Assembly (NCBI GenBank): GCA_914767715.1
Contig: OU612066.1
Coordinates: 20,870,283 to 20,934,282 of the forward strand
Length of the DNA: 64,000 nt
From: Membranipora membranacea
Lineage: Eukaryota; Bryozoa; Gymnolaemata; Cheilostomatida; Membraniporidae
Reading direction: 5' to 3'
Part shown: positions 11,654 through 23,850 of the stretch, one piece after another
Layout: every line of letters starts with the position of its first letter
Numbering within the stretch: the first letter of the stretch is position 1
The notes under the pieces: model-generated
Databases searched by the model: none
What the model was told of the DNA's origin: nothing
The model's input: only the letters and a program-made list of their open reading frames with translations
Made by a program: the position numbers and the translations under genes

Positions 11654-12804
11654 TGTCTCCCTATATATATATTCATGTTTACACTCATACTGGCTCACAG
11701 GCTATTTTATGTACATGGTCCAGTTTTTGTGTAGTTTTCTTATGGAATATTCATTGCGACTTTCCATTATACATATCTTCATGGCTGTGCTGATTACAAA
11801 TTTGTTTCCAATATTTCAATGCATTATATGGTAGATGTGTACCCTCTTATTTGCATTATGCAGCTTCAGTCATTTTTTGCGTGTGTTTTACTGTTCCAAT
11901 ACAAAAAATTATGGAAAGCCAAATAAGCTATCTTGGATTGAAAGTGTAAGGGGTCAAAGCCGAAGCTCACCATAGCTGTGCGGGTGTACTGACATAGAGG
12001 TCTGAGTGGATTGTCATCTCTTGTTATTCCAATAAAGCTGAAATATCTTGAAGAATTATCCATCTAGGAGCAGCTACATAATCCATGAGTAGAAATAATT
12101 CCGGACTGATCTTATACATCAATATTATCCTGAATTTTGTTTCATATCTTTGGGAGACGAGTCATATAGAGCTCATGATTTATCATGTACTAAGTACATC
12201 TGATATTCATAATCTCCTATAATCAGTAGTATAACAGTAGTATCTTGATGAATAATCCATACTAGAGCTGTCTTATAATCCGAGATTAGAAATGATTCCG
12301 ACAAGCCGCAACACCTTTTCTTTTCATCTTGAGTAAGTCGTCATGATGAATCTCGTAATCTATGCTTCTGTTTTGAAAATCTCTACAAGTCAGATGGAGG
12401 CCTTGCACACAATATCAGATATCCTTTGGCTTCTGGATTTCTGAAAAATAGAGTGCCATGGATAAAGCTACATAAATCCCCTAGCCCATTTCACATTGCA
12501 CAAATCAGTGCATTATGAAGATGGACAATATCTATGATATGATAAGCATTCACCATCACAAAGGCTTGGTAGTTGGCAACAAGCAATCTCTTCGCGAACT
12601 GATTGCATTGCAATGCATTATCAAATAGTTTTCTGGTCAGTTGACTCCCCTGAGTTTATAAAAATGCTATGTTTATCGGGTGATTCAGGCTTCAAATAGT
12701 ACCTAGAACAGATAAAATTAGGGATTTTGGGAACATAATAAGTGGCAAGCAGGATTGAGAATGGCAAAAAACAGTATTTAATCTCCATTATTTCGGGTGT
12801 TTAT
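11654..12804. other. 3' flank of plus gene and spacer, unit 1
   Basis: A polyadenylation-like AATACA lies near 11898, where copy C has AATAAA at the matching place. The rest aligns with unit 2 (about 26726-27820) and more weakly with unit 3 (48.2-48.9 kb). An 84-codon ORF present only in unit 2 (27173-27427, minus) is broken here and in unit 3, so I do not call it a gene. Confidence 0.5.
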
Positions 12805-12969
12805 TAATTTTGAGTTATCTCTCCTGACACTGGAAGCTTCGGAAGTTTTAAGTATTATACTAACATGCAGAAATCCTACGGTAGCCATTACTCCAGACTG
12901 ATATTCAGGAGCCGTCACCCCAACAACACAATGATTCCCAGCCTAGATACCAATAGGAGCTTACTGACC
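12805..12969 (-). pseudogene. Remnant exon of the C18orf63-like gene, unit 1
   Basis: On the minus strand this aligns with the exon at 50820-50672: shared segments around CTATTGGTATCT, AATCATTGTGTTG and the ATACTTAAAAC block. It contains an in-frame TAG and about 30 extra bases. Homology continues into the flank to about 13255. It is a decayed duplicate of part of the neighbouring unit-3 gene. Confidence 0.6.
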
Positions 12970-13826
12970 TGGAATATCATTTGGAAAACAGTCCATTTAG
13001 ATAAAATATGATCCAATTTACCTGCATTTGGATTATCAAGCCACAGCGGACTCACCAGCCGAAGGGGAATAACTTAAATGCAGGCAAATCAGATCAACCT
13101 TGATCTACAATAAAGTGTGGTCTCTCAACATTGTCAACACAATATTATGCGAAATAAGAAAAAGATGTTCAACCTCAGTCATATCGGTGTCTGCGATCAG
13201 CGTGCATCTGATCATTTAGCCCTAGATCTTCCGACTATAGGGATGAATGTACAATAGGACACAATGATGAGTTGGGTTTATCAACTGTAAGGACAAATGT
13301 GCTCTTCAGTGAACACACACCACAGTGAATTTGATGCGCTATCATTGCAAATGGTTAACATATATAATTTTTGCCTTCCAATTATTTCCAGCCCTTATTC
13401 AGCTAGTCACACCAACTTTGACAAACAAAATCTTCCCAGCCACTTACTCTTGAAGTGGAGTTTTTGAATAATGGACAAACTATGGGAAACATCTCTTAAA
13501 ACATCATCATCATTCCTCCTATCAGAAAGACCACCTGTACCACATATACATGTACCCTCTAGTCTATGTCTAATGATCATAATGAGTGAGGCCAAGAGAA
13601 GCAATAGAATCGTTATATGGATCACAGTTTATAGAATTCTTTTACAGAACACTAACCACTCACAACATTTAGTTTATTTTTTAGGCCTACCTGACCAACT
13701 AAAAACTAAGTCTAGTGTATTTAGCCTAGGCACTACTAAGCTGAGGTAAAAATTATATCATTGGAAAATAAATCACACATATACTTTGCCAACCGAAGTC
13801 CATGATCAACTAATTCCCCCAAACAC

Positions 13827-13950
13827 TAGTCTAAGTGCTCAGACTCCAAGGCGCAGGGAGTTACTTGCGCAAGCTATCAATAGCTATCAATAGCTATCAA
13901 TAGCTTGCGCAAGTAACTCCCTGCGCCTTGGAGTCTGAGCACTTAGACTA
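13827..13950. mobile_element. Foldback MITE, 47-bp perfect TIRs, 9-bp TSD
   Basis: The terminal inverted repeats (start TAGTCTAAGTGCTCAGACT) are perfect over 47 bp. The 30-bp loop is three direct copies of CTATCAATAG. It is flanked on both sides by CCCAAACAC (13818-13826 and 13951-13959). A 9-bp TSD is typical of Mutator-like (MULE) elements. A second family member is at 33602-33708. Confidence 0.9.
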
Positions 13951-14766
13951 CCCAAACACAGGCATCTAGAGTTACAAGCGTTACATGTTTTTGCAATGTA
14001 AACATGCTTGTTACTCCAGATACCTACCTATCGTATCTATGAATCACCCCCAGCAGGGAAAACTCCAGAGGTGCATGGCAATAATAATTCTCCAGTCAAC
14101 TCTCCAAGAAGAGTTGAGTACCAAGAGTTGTAGCAAAAAAAGTTAAGTTCATTGGTTGCAGCTACTTTTATTTTCTCACTTTTTTGATTTTTGATAAAAC
14201 TTGTAGAGAAAAAACATTTTAAAAGGAAGTTGGGAAGATGGAATGGAATGGCTGTTGTCTGCATGATCCAAAATGGCCGATCAGACATTCCCTGTATGAG
14301 AGTCACTGTCTCAAAAATATCAATGAGGGCACAAGGCATGATCATTTATGGGTCCTGTTTATTACAGGCGGAAATAATAAATGTTTTCACATAAATTACA
14401 TAAATGTAAATACATAAAACAAATTTTTGCAGAAACGGACGACTTCAAATTGAGAGAGATGGAAATTACTGTAAAGGGAATGTAATAAATAGGCTGCGAA
14501 ATGTTAGCTAGCACTTTTGTGAACAACGCCATCAACTGTCAATGATTTTTTATCACAATTAATGATTTAACATGGTTTGAACTCTATAAAGTAAGAAGTT
14601 TATCGGCCTTGATAGTGGTGAGCTTTATGATGATAAGGTTGACCTCAACATTAAAATATCTAAAACTAAATATTGTTTATTAGAAATTTAATCATCAAGT
14701 GGGCAACGGTTTTGGGTGAATCATATAGAAGTTCACCGCCTATATAAAGTTACTGAAAGCTAAACA
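13951..14766. other. Junction spacer between units 1 and 2, with TRIM copy 2 3' UTR
   Basis: 13960-14345 matches the tail of unit 2 (31.14-32.3 kb, with insertions there) and in part 53.95-54.19 kb. 14580-14766 is the 3' UTR side of TRIM copy 2, with a minus-strand AATAAA at about 14686-14691, some 76 bp past the stop. 14642-14650 (ACCTCAACA) is the unoccupied target of the MITE that sits in the unit-3 flank. About 1.2 kb present at 32.33-33.5 kb is missing here, probably a deletion. Confidence 0.6.
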
Positions 14767-17700
14767 TTAATCATAGAGAAGTTCATAACACAGCACAGAA
14801 TGCTGATGATAACTGGACACCAGCAGTCTGTTATTCTCGGTCCATAAATCAAACACGCTAGTCAGTACTCCTTCTTGATCGTTAAATTCCGTTATGTGTT
14901 CACCTGAAATTTGCAATAGAGGATAAGAAAGTATACGCATACTTTAGACCACACAGAACAAGGTAACAAAATCCGTACATATAACTGGTGGTTTGGTTGC
15001 TTCGATGAAGATACTGATCCCCTAATTTAACCAGGACTTTGTAGTACTCTATTGTTATATGGAACACCTACATGTATATAATATAATTTAACGAGTAAAG
15101 TTCTTACCAGTCGCTGTATTTCGAACTTCTATCCATACACCTCTCTTACTGCTGTGGTATCCATCTCTGCCGACCAGTACTACATCATTTCTGCAGGCTA
15201 CAGAGAATGCTGTGAGGTTTGTTGTCCAGAGTACTGTCTCTGTGTTCATGTTGAACTTGAATATCTGAGCTGCAGGTGAGTGGGTGGTGATGATGACAGA
15301 GTCTTCTCCAGCTGAACACATGGACATGTGGGTGTTGGTTGGGATCTTAGGACATGGAATCTGTCTCATCACTTTCCCGTTGAGATTATAGATAGTGATT
15401 CTCTTATTGGTGGCATCAGCAGCAAGTATCTGGTTTCTTACAATACAAAGTTTGTTACCGACATAAGAATTGTTGCTGTCAGTGTGATCCCAGGATGTGA
15501 TCTGTTGACCATTTAAATTGTAGACATAGATCTTGTAAGGCTGTTCTTTCATAAGAATGTAGAGCCGATCCTGATGAGCTCTTATGGTGATGATGTCACT
15601 GGGAAGTTTGATGAAGTCTGATGTCTTGTTACCAGCTTCATCTATACTGTTGATTGAGCCACTGTCGAGACCTAAATAAGTCACACCTTTATAACTACAT
15701 GATGTGCGGCAATAGTCATTTGCTGCCAACTGCTTCACCAGCCTTATCGAGGTCGGAGGTTTTCTACTTCTCATGAGGTCATCACCGATCACAAAGTCGT
15801 CTGTTGGTACCAGAGCAGCGTTTATATCTGTGGTGTCAGAATCTGAAACACAGTAAATGACTGATCATTTATATTACATGTTGTGTTGATGCACCAGAAT
15901 TACAAACAAATCCAGCAATCACTAGAACTATATCATCTAACCCTGTGATTAATTATGATGATATGTCTATTGGCAAGAAGCATTTTTACTGTTTTTAGGA
16001 TTATTCATTTACACATTACTGACAGGTTTGTTTTACAACTAGTAGGGCCCTACATTTCCTCTAAAAATATACTCTTGCAGAACTTTTTCATGAAACTGTT
16101 GCTTTGTAGCGCTTGCACATTAAATGGCTAGGCTCGCACTAGGAAAATTAGAGGCATACCATTGGTCTTGATCAGTTGCTGGTTTCCCACCACCAGAGCT
16201 TGGAATCCATCATCATTAGCCATATCATCTAGTTTAGCTTCCAAATCCTTCTTTGTTTGCAGCAGGTCAACCTGTATGATAGGAAAGGTAAGCAATATGT
16301 GAATGATTGTAGTAACCACACTCACACTCAATAACTCAAATACTCGAAGTCTGGTATTCAAATATCCCTATCGGTTAAAATCATTAACGAATGTGTTAAG
16401 GTGAGCATTTTAAGGTTATCTGATATCTACTGTCAGGTTATACACTTTAATTGAATCGTTCACTGCGTATGACAATATTGTGCTTAAAATTTAGGTTACT
16501 CTGCATTTGTGAGAAAATTTGTAGTTGCCTCCTTAATATCAATGAGGGGACAACTTCGATTTCTTAGTACAGGAAAGGCAGTTCTAGTTACTAATGACTG
16601 TAAATGAATTTTCTTTCTTTCCATGTTTTACAATTAAAGAACCCATGTCTTATTTCAGCAAGAATTACAGTATCTATGCAGCTTGTTGGTGTAGAAGGAG
16701 AGTCATGGGGCCTCATTGTTTGGCTTCATTTATGATTTTTCCATCATATTGAAATTGAATTTACTTACACAGTGTTGTTTAGATAGATCAGAGCGGACAG
16801 TTTTGATCTGTTCATGAAACTCAGTGAGTTTTAGTCCAGTATCCTTCTCAATGTAGTCTGTCAGCTTATCTTTAGTGCTGCTTCTGTTTGTGATATACTC
16901 CTCCTTCAACTTTCTATATTTATCTCTGATAGCTTGTATCTATGTAGTAGGCAATTAGTTAAAGATGACCTCTTTTCACAATAAATTTCGACCGGGTCAA
17001 ACCTATCTATCTCACGCAGAGTCGTATTTCACCAAGATTCAGTGTTATAACATTTTGTACTCTCTCCCAATACAATAGTGATCACAATACCTGTTTCTCC
17101 TTCGTGTCATCAATAAGTCTGACTCCTTCCTCAGTTTCTGTATCCCAGTTAGACAGAGTGACCGCTGCCTCCTTCATCACAGCTGACCATTTATCAAACA
17201 ACTCTTCACATTCCTTCTTCTTAGGCTCCAGTAATCTCTTCACCTCAGCTGAGAGCTCTTTTAGAGACATGAGCTTGTGGTTAGAGCCTAGAGGGGGTAT
17301 AGAAATTGAATTAATGGTTTTGGTTTGGAGTACCAATGTGATTGGTGAAGACTTATGGGAAACACACAGAGTCTAGGACTGTGAAATTGAGGACAAGAGA
17401 CGGGATAAACTACTACCATACCCATCGTCCTTCGGTAGTTCAGTGCTGAGCTGCAAACTGAATCTCAACATTATGATTTGACCTTCTTTTTCAGTAAAGA
17501 GATTCCAATTTTCTTTTAAGTGAAAACGGTAGCCAGATTTTTGCTGTGTAAAGGGTGGTGCCAGGGTGCTAGAATATTCAGTTCTCTAAGCTTTGAAGGT
17601 CATTAATATGTATGTCCAAATTAAAGTACTGGGGTATTTCTTTGGCCAAATCCAAACTTTGCTCAAAATCTTCTCATTTATTCAGTAATTGTTCTCAACA

Positions 17701-20421
17701 GAAGGCACATATTATGAGATACCAATAGAAAATATCTTGGTATAAGAATGAGATCTATCAATACGCAATAAAACAAACCTTGATAATTCCACTAGGAGTT
17801 GCATCCTCAGTTTCAAAGATGATACAACTTGCATCAGTAAATTACAAATCTGATTAGCCTATATCAGATGTCAAAGGTCGCATGATGGAATTGTCACTCA
17901 CCGTTTTGACAAAGGCCAACAGAAGACAAACATTCGAGGCAGTAAACCCTCAAGCACTTTGAACATCCAAAAGAGACGACTTGATCTTTGTGAGTCTCAC
18001 AGAACTTCTGCTGCTCTACTGTTGAGGTTGTTCTCATGTACTCCTTTATATTCTGAGTCTCATGGTGCCAGTTCAACTCAATGTGAAGCTGTAATGACAC
18101 AAGTATTCAAATCTGAATCTTTATCACAGGTTATGGAAAGTTTGCTTTCTCCCTTTACACTTAGCTATCACATCGAGTAATTTATTTATTATATATAAAA
18201 CACTGTTCAAACTATAGAGGGATAAAACTCCTCAGTCATTGCCTAAAGCTCTGGGAGCGAGTGGTAGAGGCGAGGATAAGGGAAATGAGTAAGATCAGTG
18301 GCAGGCAGTATGGCTTCTAGAAAGGGAAGTCAACAACACAGCCCATGTTTTGTTTGAGAGTACTCCAGGAAAAGATGAGGGAACATCAAAAGGACTTACA
18401 TATGTTTTTTGTCGACCTAGAGAAGGCGTATGATACAGTATGTACCTAGAGACAGAATCTGGTACTGTCTGAGGAAGCGTGGAGTTCCTGAGACATATGT
18501 GAGTGCAATCAAAGACATATACAAGGACTGCAAAACATCAGATGTGACAAGTGTAGGTGAATCAGATGAGATTGAGATAGAAGTAGGATTACATCAAGGA
18601 TCTGCACTTAGCCCTTTCCTTTTCATATTGATCTTGCATGTCATCGTCGAGGAGATTCAAGAGGACACGCCGTGGGCAATGCTGTTTGCTGACGACCTTG
18701 TTCTTTGCGATGAAACTAGGGAGAGGATGGAAGAGAGACTGGATCGCGAAATAGAGGGGGTGTTTAGTAAATGCAGGAGTAAAAGTAAGTTGGCCAAAGA
18801 CAGAACATCTATCGCCAGCCGGAAACCTACAAAGGATAGAAATGAAGAAGTATGATGGAGAAGGTTCAACTGATCTGCCGCAGGTATCAACATTCAAATA
18901 CCTGGGAACCACAATAGATCAAGAGGGAGGATGTGGAATAGAAATTGCAAAGAGGATAGAGAAGGCATAGAATAGATGGAGAGAGCTGACAGGAGTGCTT
19001 TGCGATAAGAAAATTCCCACCAAGCTCAAGGTTCTATTGTACAAGAGGGCAATAAAACCTACACTGATGTATGGAAATGAGATCTGGCCACTAACTCAAA
19101 GACAAGAAGACAAGATAAGTGCAACTGAGATGAGGATGCTCCGACACATTTATAATATAGACTGGGAAGGGCATCAAACAAATGAGAGTATAAGGGAGGA
19201 GGCCAAAATAGAAGCGATTGCAATAGGTATGAGGAGGAGACGTCTTCAATGGTATGGACATGTACGCAGGAGGAGATAGGGAGGAAGATATTATAATGGT
19301 GGCTGAGATGAGAATACAGGGAAAGAGAATGAGAGGGAGGCCAAAGAAAAGATGGATGGATACGGCGAAGGATGACATGCTGAGATGGGGCCTCTCAGAT
19401 GAAGATGTCGATGATAGAATCAGATGGCATTCTCTGATAGAGCTTGGTGCCCTGCAGGACCGCCACCCATCCCGGAACACGGCGGACTAGGTGAGAGGTG
19501 AGAGATATAAAACACTCCATATATATCGATGATATTTCATAAAACTACTTCTCAAAATTGCCTAACAGACACACAGCCACAGTTTATCGATTAGTATTTA
19601 CCTTCTGATGAGCAGCACAGAACTTATGTTCGCAGTTCAGACAGAAAGTGTTGGCTGTCATCTTGAGTTTTCCACTTTTCTCACACGGCTCACAGAATGT
19701 AGCTGGATGAACATTCTCTAAGGCTGAGGGAAGATTGTCTATCACCACTTTGAACTTGTTTCTGCAAATCAAAAAATGTTGAACATTAAGCCGTACTAAA
19801 TCAATCTTCCAACCATGTGGCCAGTACCATCAAGCCAACCATCCCACCTAGACAATCCCGAAACTCATCCCACTTATTCTATCCTGTCAGCTATCCCACC
19901 AACACTGCCCCGCCCCCTTTCCTCGACAACAGGAAGTTTGGTGTAGGAAATGTTTTTAATTGGCTACAGATTAATGATGTTAATCATCTGACTCGATTAA
20001 TTAAAAGTCACATGCCTTATTACTTATCCCGAAGCATAGGCGGCAAAATTTTAGTCTGTGCCAGGTTGCTCTCTGCTTGCAGGCAGGTCAGAGCACACCT
20101 GGGGGCCAACCAAACCCCAAATATGTTGAATCTGTGTGGAGCTACACAACAATATAATATATAGTTGATAGTTCAAATCAGAGACTGATTGCAATACTGT
20201 TATTAGAAACGCTTTCATATTAGATGCTCTGTGAACCTCGATACTTACTGACAAACCCTACATTCGATCACATCAGTCTTCTTGAGTTGCCTCCTCAGGC
20301 AAGTCTCACAGCATACATGATTACAGGGCAGAAACATTGGGTTATGGATAAACCCCTCTTCTTCAAGGCAGTTTCCACATGTTACCAGATGTGGCGCATC
20401 TCCTGCTACTGAGACGGCCAT
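14767..20421 (-). CDS. TRIM-type RING/B-box/coiled-coil/propeller gene, copy 2 (complete)
   Basis: Eight coding exons with consistent GT-AG sites and phases: 20421-20249 (RING), 19761-19602 (B-box 1), 18088-17902 (B-box 2), 17287-17091, 16939-16769, 16271-16160 (coiled-coil region), 15842-15108 (propeller, 245 codons) and 14903-14767 (C-terminal 45 codons plus stop). The product is about 623 aa. RING and B-box zinc ligands are present. The propeller shows NHL-like blades, for example NQILAADATNKRITIYNLNG and SGSINSIDEAGN. Expected role: ubiquitin ligase with the propeller as substrate or RNA binder; that is inferred from the family. It is divergent from plus-gene copy B. The LINE in its second intron is shared with copy 1. 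Confidence 0.87.
18205..19504 (+). mobile_element. LINE fragment in TRIM copy 2 intron
   Basis: This is the ortholog of the unit-1 element at the same intron position, with a perfect 12-bp TSD ATATAAAACACT (18193-18204 and 19505-19516). It keeps the FADD catalytic motif (MLFADDLVLC), whereas unit 1 has FADN. Internal stops, such as the one in the GGCATAGAATAG stretch near 18964, are shared with unit 1, so the element was already defective before unit duplication. Confidence 0.85.
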
Positions 20422-20928
20422 TTCTCTTATGTGACGTTGTGTGACTCAGTGGATCTAAAAGCATAAGTAAATGATCAACATAATATTGCTTATAACAGCA
20501 CCTAGAACTAGAAGATCAGGGGAGGCCCCGTCTTACCTTCTGTTGGAGGGCTTGTTTGCTCAGGTTGAGGCGCACATTGCCTTCTATAATAAACCAAGAA
20601 GCACATCAGAGGGTTACCACAGAAGTGACGAGACTCTTTTAAATTCGCTCTTTCTCCCTGCCCCTCCCAAACAATGAATTTCATTTGCAAAGTGCCTGCT
20701 GTGAGCATGACCTGTGTATGTATATTAACAGAAGTTTGACTACAAATCTGGTAATATAGCTCGCCATAATTGAGATCTCAGTTGGTTGACTATAAAATGC
20801 CGCAATTTGCTACCCTAATCCCTAATTAGAGTAAGCAGTGATACAAAACTGAACAAGACGATTAAAAGTTCAACACCCTAAAAGAGTTAGAGAAAGTATC
20901 TAACACCTTGATTGTACATACTACTGAC

Positions 20929-21035
20929 CTGATATTCTCAATGGTTATATCCTGTAACCTCTCTGTGTGTAGTTCTCTCTAAATCTCCACTGCTTGTTAC
21001 TAACTTCCTTGTTCAAGCTGTGACTGCAGACTGCT
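20929..21035 (-). promoter_or_regulatory. Conserved first-exon block, TRIM copy 2, proximal
   Basis: Ortholog of 5377-5470, with the GTCAGT donor at its left end and the CAGCAGTCTGCAGTCACAG-like segment nearly intact (one change, AAACAGCAGTC). Confidence 0.45.
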
Positions 21036-21663
21036 GTTTAATAAGTTAACTGCCTAACAAATAAGCAAAATAAAACTGTGACAACAGGGAAATCCATGTG
21101 GCAGTTTCAATTTTTTAACACACTGTTTATATGTGATTGACTGATGGAGGTTAACCTGTAAGGGTTATCAATTACTCACTACTTATCATATCAGTCACAT
21201 TCAATGAAAGGGCTGATATGGACTCAAAGGAATTTATATTAGCTGGGGTATATTTTTATCACACTGACAAGTGATTCTAAAGTGGGTCAGGGAATGAGAG
21301 AAAAAATGAGGACACTCTTTTATATCCCACTTTCTTTCCCCAAACACTGAATTAAAGTGGAAGGGGTCCGCTGTGAGCAAGCAAGACATGTGTATAATAG
21401 TACGAGGGAGTCTTCAAGTTAAGCATTCCGAAATGTTAGATTAATGTATCATCGCAGAGCCCGCAGTAATAGAGATCACAGTATGGTTAACAATAGAATG
21501 CAATAAACTTCATATCAATGAAGTTACACTTATTAGCAACCTAATCCCTAACCAGAGTAAGTTGTGATAAAAAACTGAACAAAGGGATTAGAAGTTCAAC
21601 ACCCTTATATAACAGTCAGAGAGAGTTAGAGGATCTAATGCCTTGATTGTACATCCTACTGAC

Positions 21664-21775
21664 CTGATATTTTCAATGGTTATGTCCTGTAAACTCTGTG
21701 TGTGTTGCTCTATCTAAATCTCCACTGCTTGTTACTAACTTCCTTGTTCAAGCTGTTGCTGCAGACTGCTGTGTA
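21664..21775 (-). promoter_or_regulatory. Conserved first-exon block, TRIM copy 2, distal
   Basis: Ortholog of 6087-6195, with the donor retained. It is a candidate alternative first exon and promoter. Confidence 0.45.
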
Positions 21776-22085
21776 ATAAGTTAAACAGCCTCATCTTAAT
21801 AGCCTGACAAATAAGCAAAACAAAACTGTGACAAGTGGGAAATCCATGTGGCAGTTTCAATTTTTTAACACACAGTTTATATGTGATTGATTGATGGAAG
21901 TTAACCTGTAAGGGTTATCAATCTCTTACTTGTTTATCATTAGCATACATAGACAAATGGTAGCGTACAATGAAAAGGCTTAAAAGGAAGTAAGTCAAGT
22001 CAGTTGTGATATATTATACATGAGCTAGGCTAGGCTAGGCTAGGCTAGGCTGATATGGACTAAAATGAGTTTATTTATGTCAGTA

Positions 22086-22326
22086 GGTGAATTCGCGCCC
22101 TTGGTATCTATATTAAATAATCATTGATCATAATCATTTTCATGGGGAAATCGATCTGAATCCGATTTGAATTCAAGTTGTCTCCGATGAGGAGATAATT
22201 CTAAGTTTCATTTGGCTGATATAGAAAAACAGTATACCTAATCATAAGATCTATTCAGTTGGATTTCCCCATGAAAATGATTATGATTAATGATTATTTA
22301 GTATAGATACAAAGGGAGAATTTACC
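22086..22326. mobile_element. TA-flanked MITE with about 70-bp TIRs
   Basis: The ends read GGTGAATTCGCGCCCTTGG and the near-complement of that sequence. The inverted repeat continues imperfectly for about 70 bp, including the ATCATTTTCATGGGGAAATC block. It is flanked by TA (22084-22085, 22327-22328), suggesting a Tc1/mariner-type MITE. The TSD is ambiguous because the empty site in unit 1 (near 6513) lacks the expected TAG. The same insertion is present, split, in unit 3. Confidence 0.75.
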
Positions 22327-23850
22327 TAGTGGTGACACCTAAAACATCAGCTAGGGTAATATATTGATCACACTGTCTATTAATCAGCAACATATTAACA
22401 AATCAACATCATAATTTTGACAAAGAAATCTCAGTTGTTTTTTGGTCATAAACAATACTAACTTACATGTACTTGATGACGAAGTTCGTAACGGGGTTGC
22501 ATCTCATGTGATCCCCAGCAACAGTTTATAAACGTCCAGACACTTCAGTCACCTCCTTTGGTCTCAATCACAGACCTTGTGACCTCAACACCCGTTGGAA
22601 GAAATTAACGTACCACCGGTAGCTACTCGCTGGATATCTGCCTCTTTTAACATCTCATATTGGAATTGGAATCGTTGTCACTGGATAACTGCATTACATC
22701 TGGCGTAGAGTGAATGTTGATAAGGTAAATTTCGTTGTTTTTCGATTAATCATTGCACAAAAAATTGCAAATTTTTCAGCTTTGTTAGGGGTAATGACTG
22801 CCAAAAACAATGAATGTGAATTGTTATCGAGCTGATGAATACAATTGGTTCTAAGCCTTAAACCCAAATCCTTGATACTTTCTACAACTCCCAAGATCAT
22901 AACAGGCAACCTTTAGATTCCAGAGAGAACATCACATGCTGATGACACTCTAACTCCTACCGGGTCCTAAAGGAAAAGAAAGGAATAATTATGAAAACTC
23001 ACCCTTTCAAGTTACGGTAACCTTCACATATCAGATGTGGTATATCTATCCACTGATAAGCATTAGCTACTGCATGGCCCTTCTCTTTTTATAATACCAC
23101 AGTGTAGCCTTTTAGTTCTGAATATCACTGTACGGCAGCTTGACACAGTTCAGTTATTCTGAAAATAAAACATCCCTTTAATCATGAAAATGATGTGACC
23201 AACTTATACCAATAAGATGGCGAAAGAACTGTCTGATGACATGAGCAAAGATTGCAGTCTGGACTAGCCATGTTTTATGCTGCGACTCAGCACGGACAAG
23301 GATAGTTATCTTACAACATGGAAGAAAACAAATCCTATACAACTCAACTAAATTTTAAATCGGCATTAGTTGATGCCAGAATGATATGAAAGGAACTAGA
23401 ATCGAAGTTTCGTGAAAAAGTTCATTCATGGTGTGTTTATATTTATATACAACACCAAGTAGTCAGTTTGGAAAATCTAAAGAAATTACTAAGAGGATGT
23501 AAACAAAATAATATGAACACAATTTAATTTGGCAGGCAATTACATCCTGGACGTCATATGAACACCATAGGAATAAACTACATAATTTTATCATTTTTGA
23601 ATACGAAAAATCATCCTATATTTATCATAATTATTACTCTCATAATCTAATAATGAGAGGACAACTTATAATCAAAATCAAGTGACCTAGAGTAATAATG
23701 GCCAACAATTGATGGAGACACGCCATAACACAACATTTAGCACAATGATGCCTGAATGTTGAGCATAACAATCAGAAATAAGCAACCGTCTGAACAAGCT
23801 GTGTTCCTGTGATTCTCTGTAAAATTCTATAGAAATCAAGTGATAACTAC

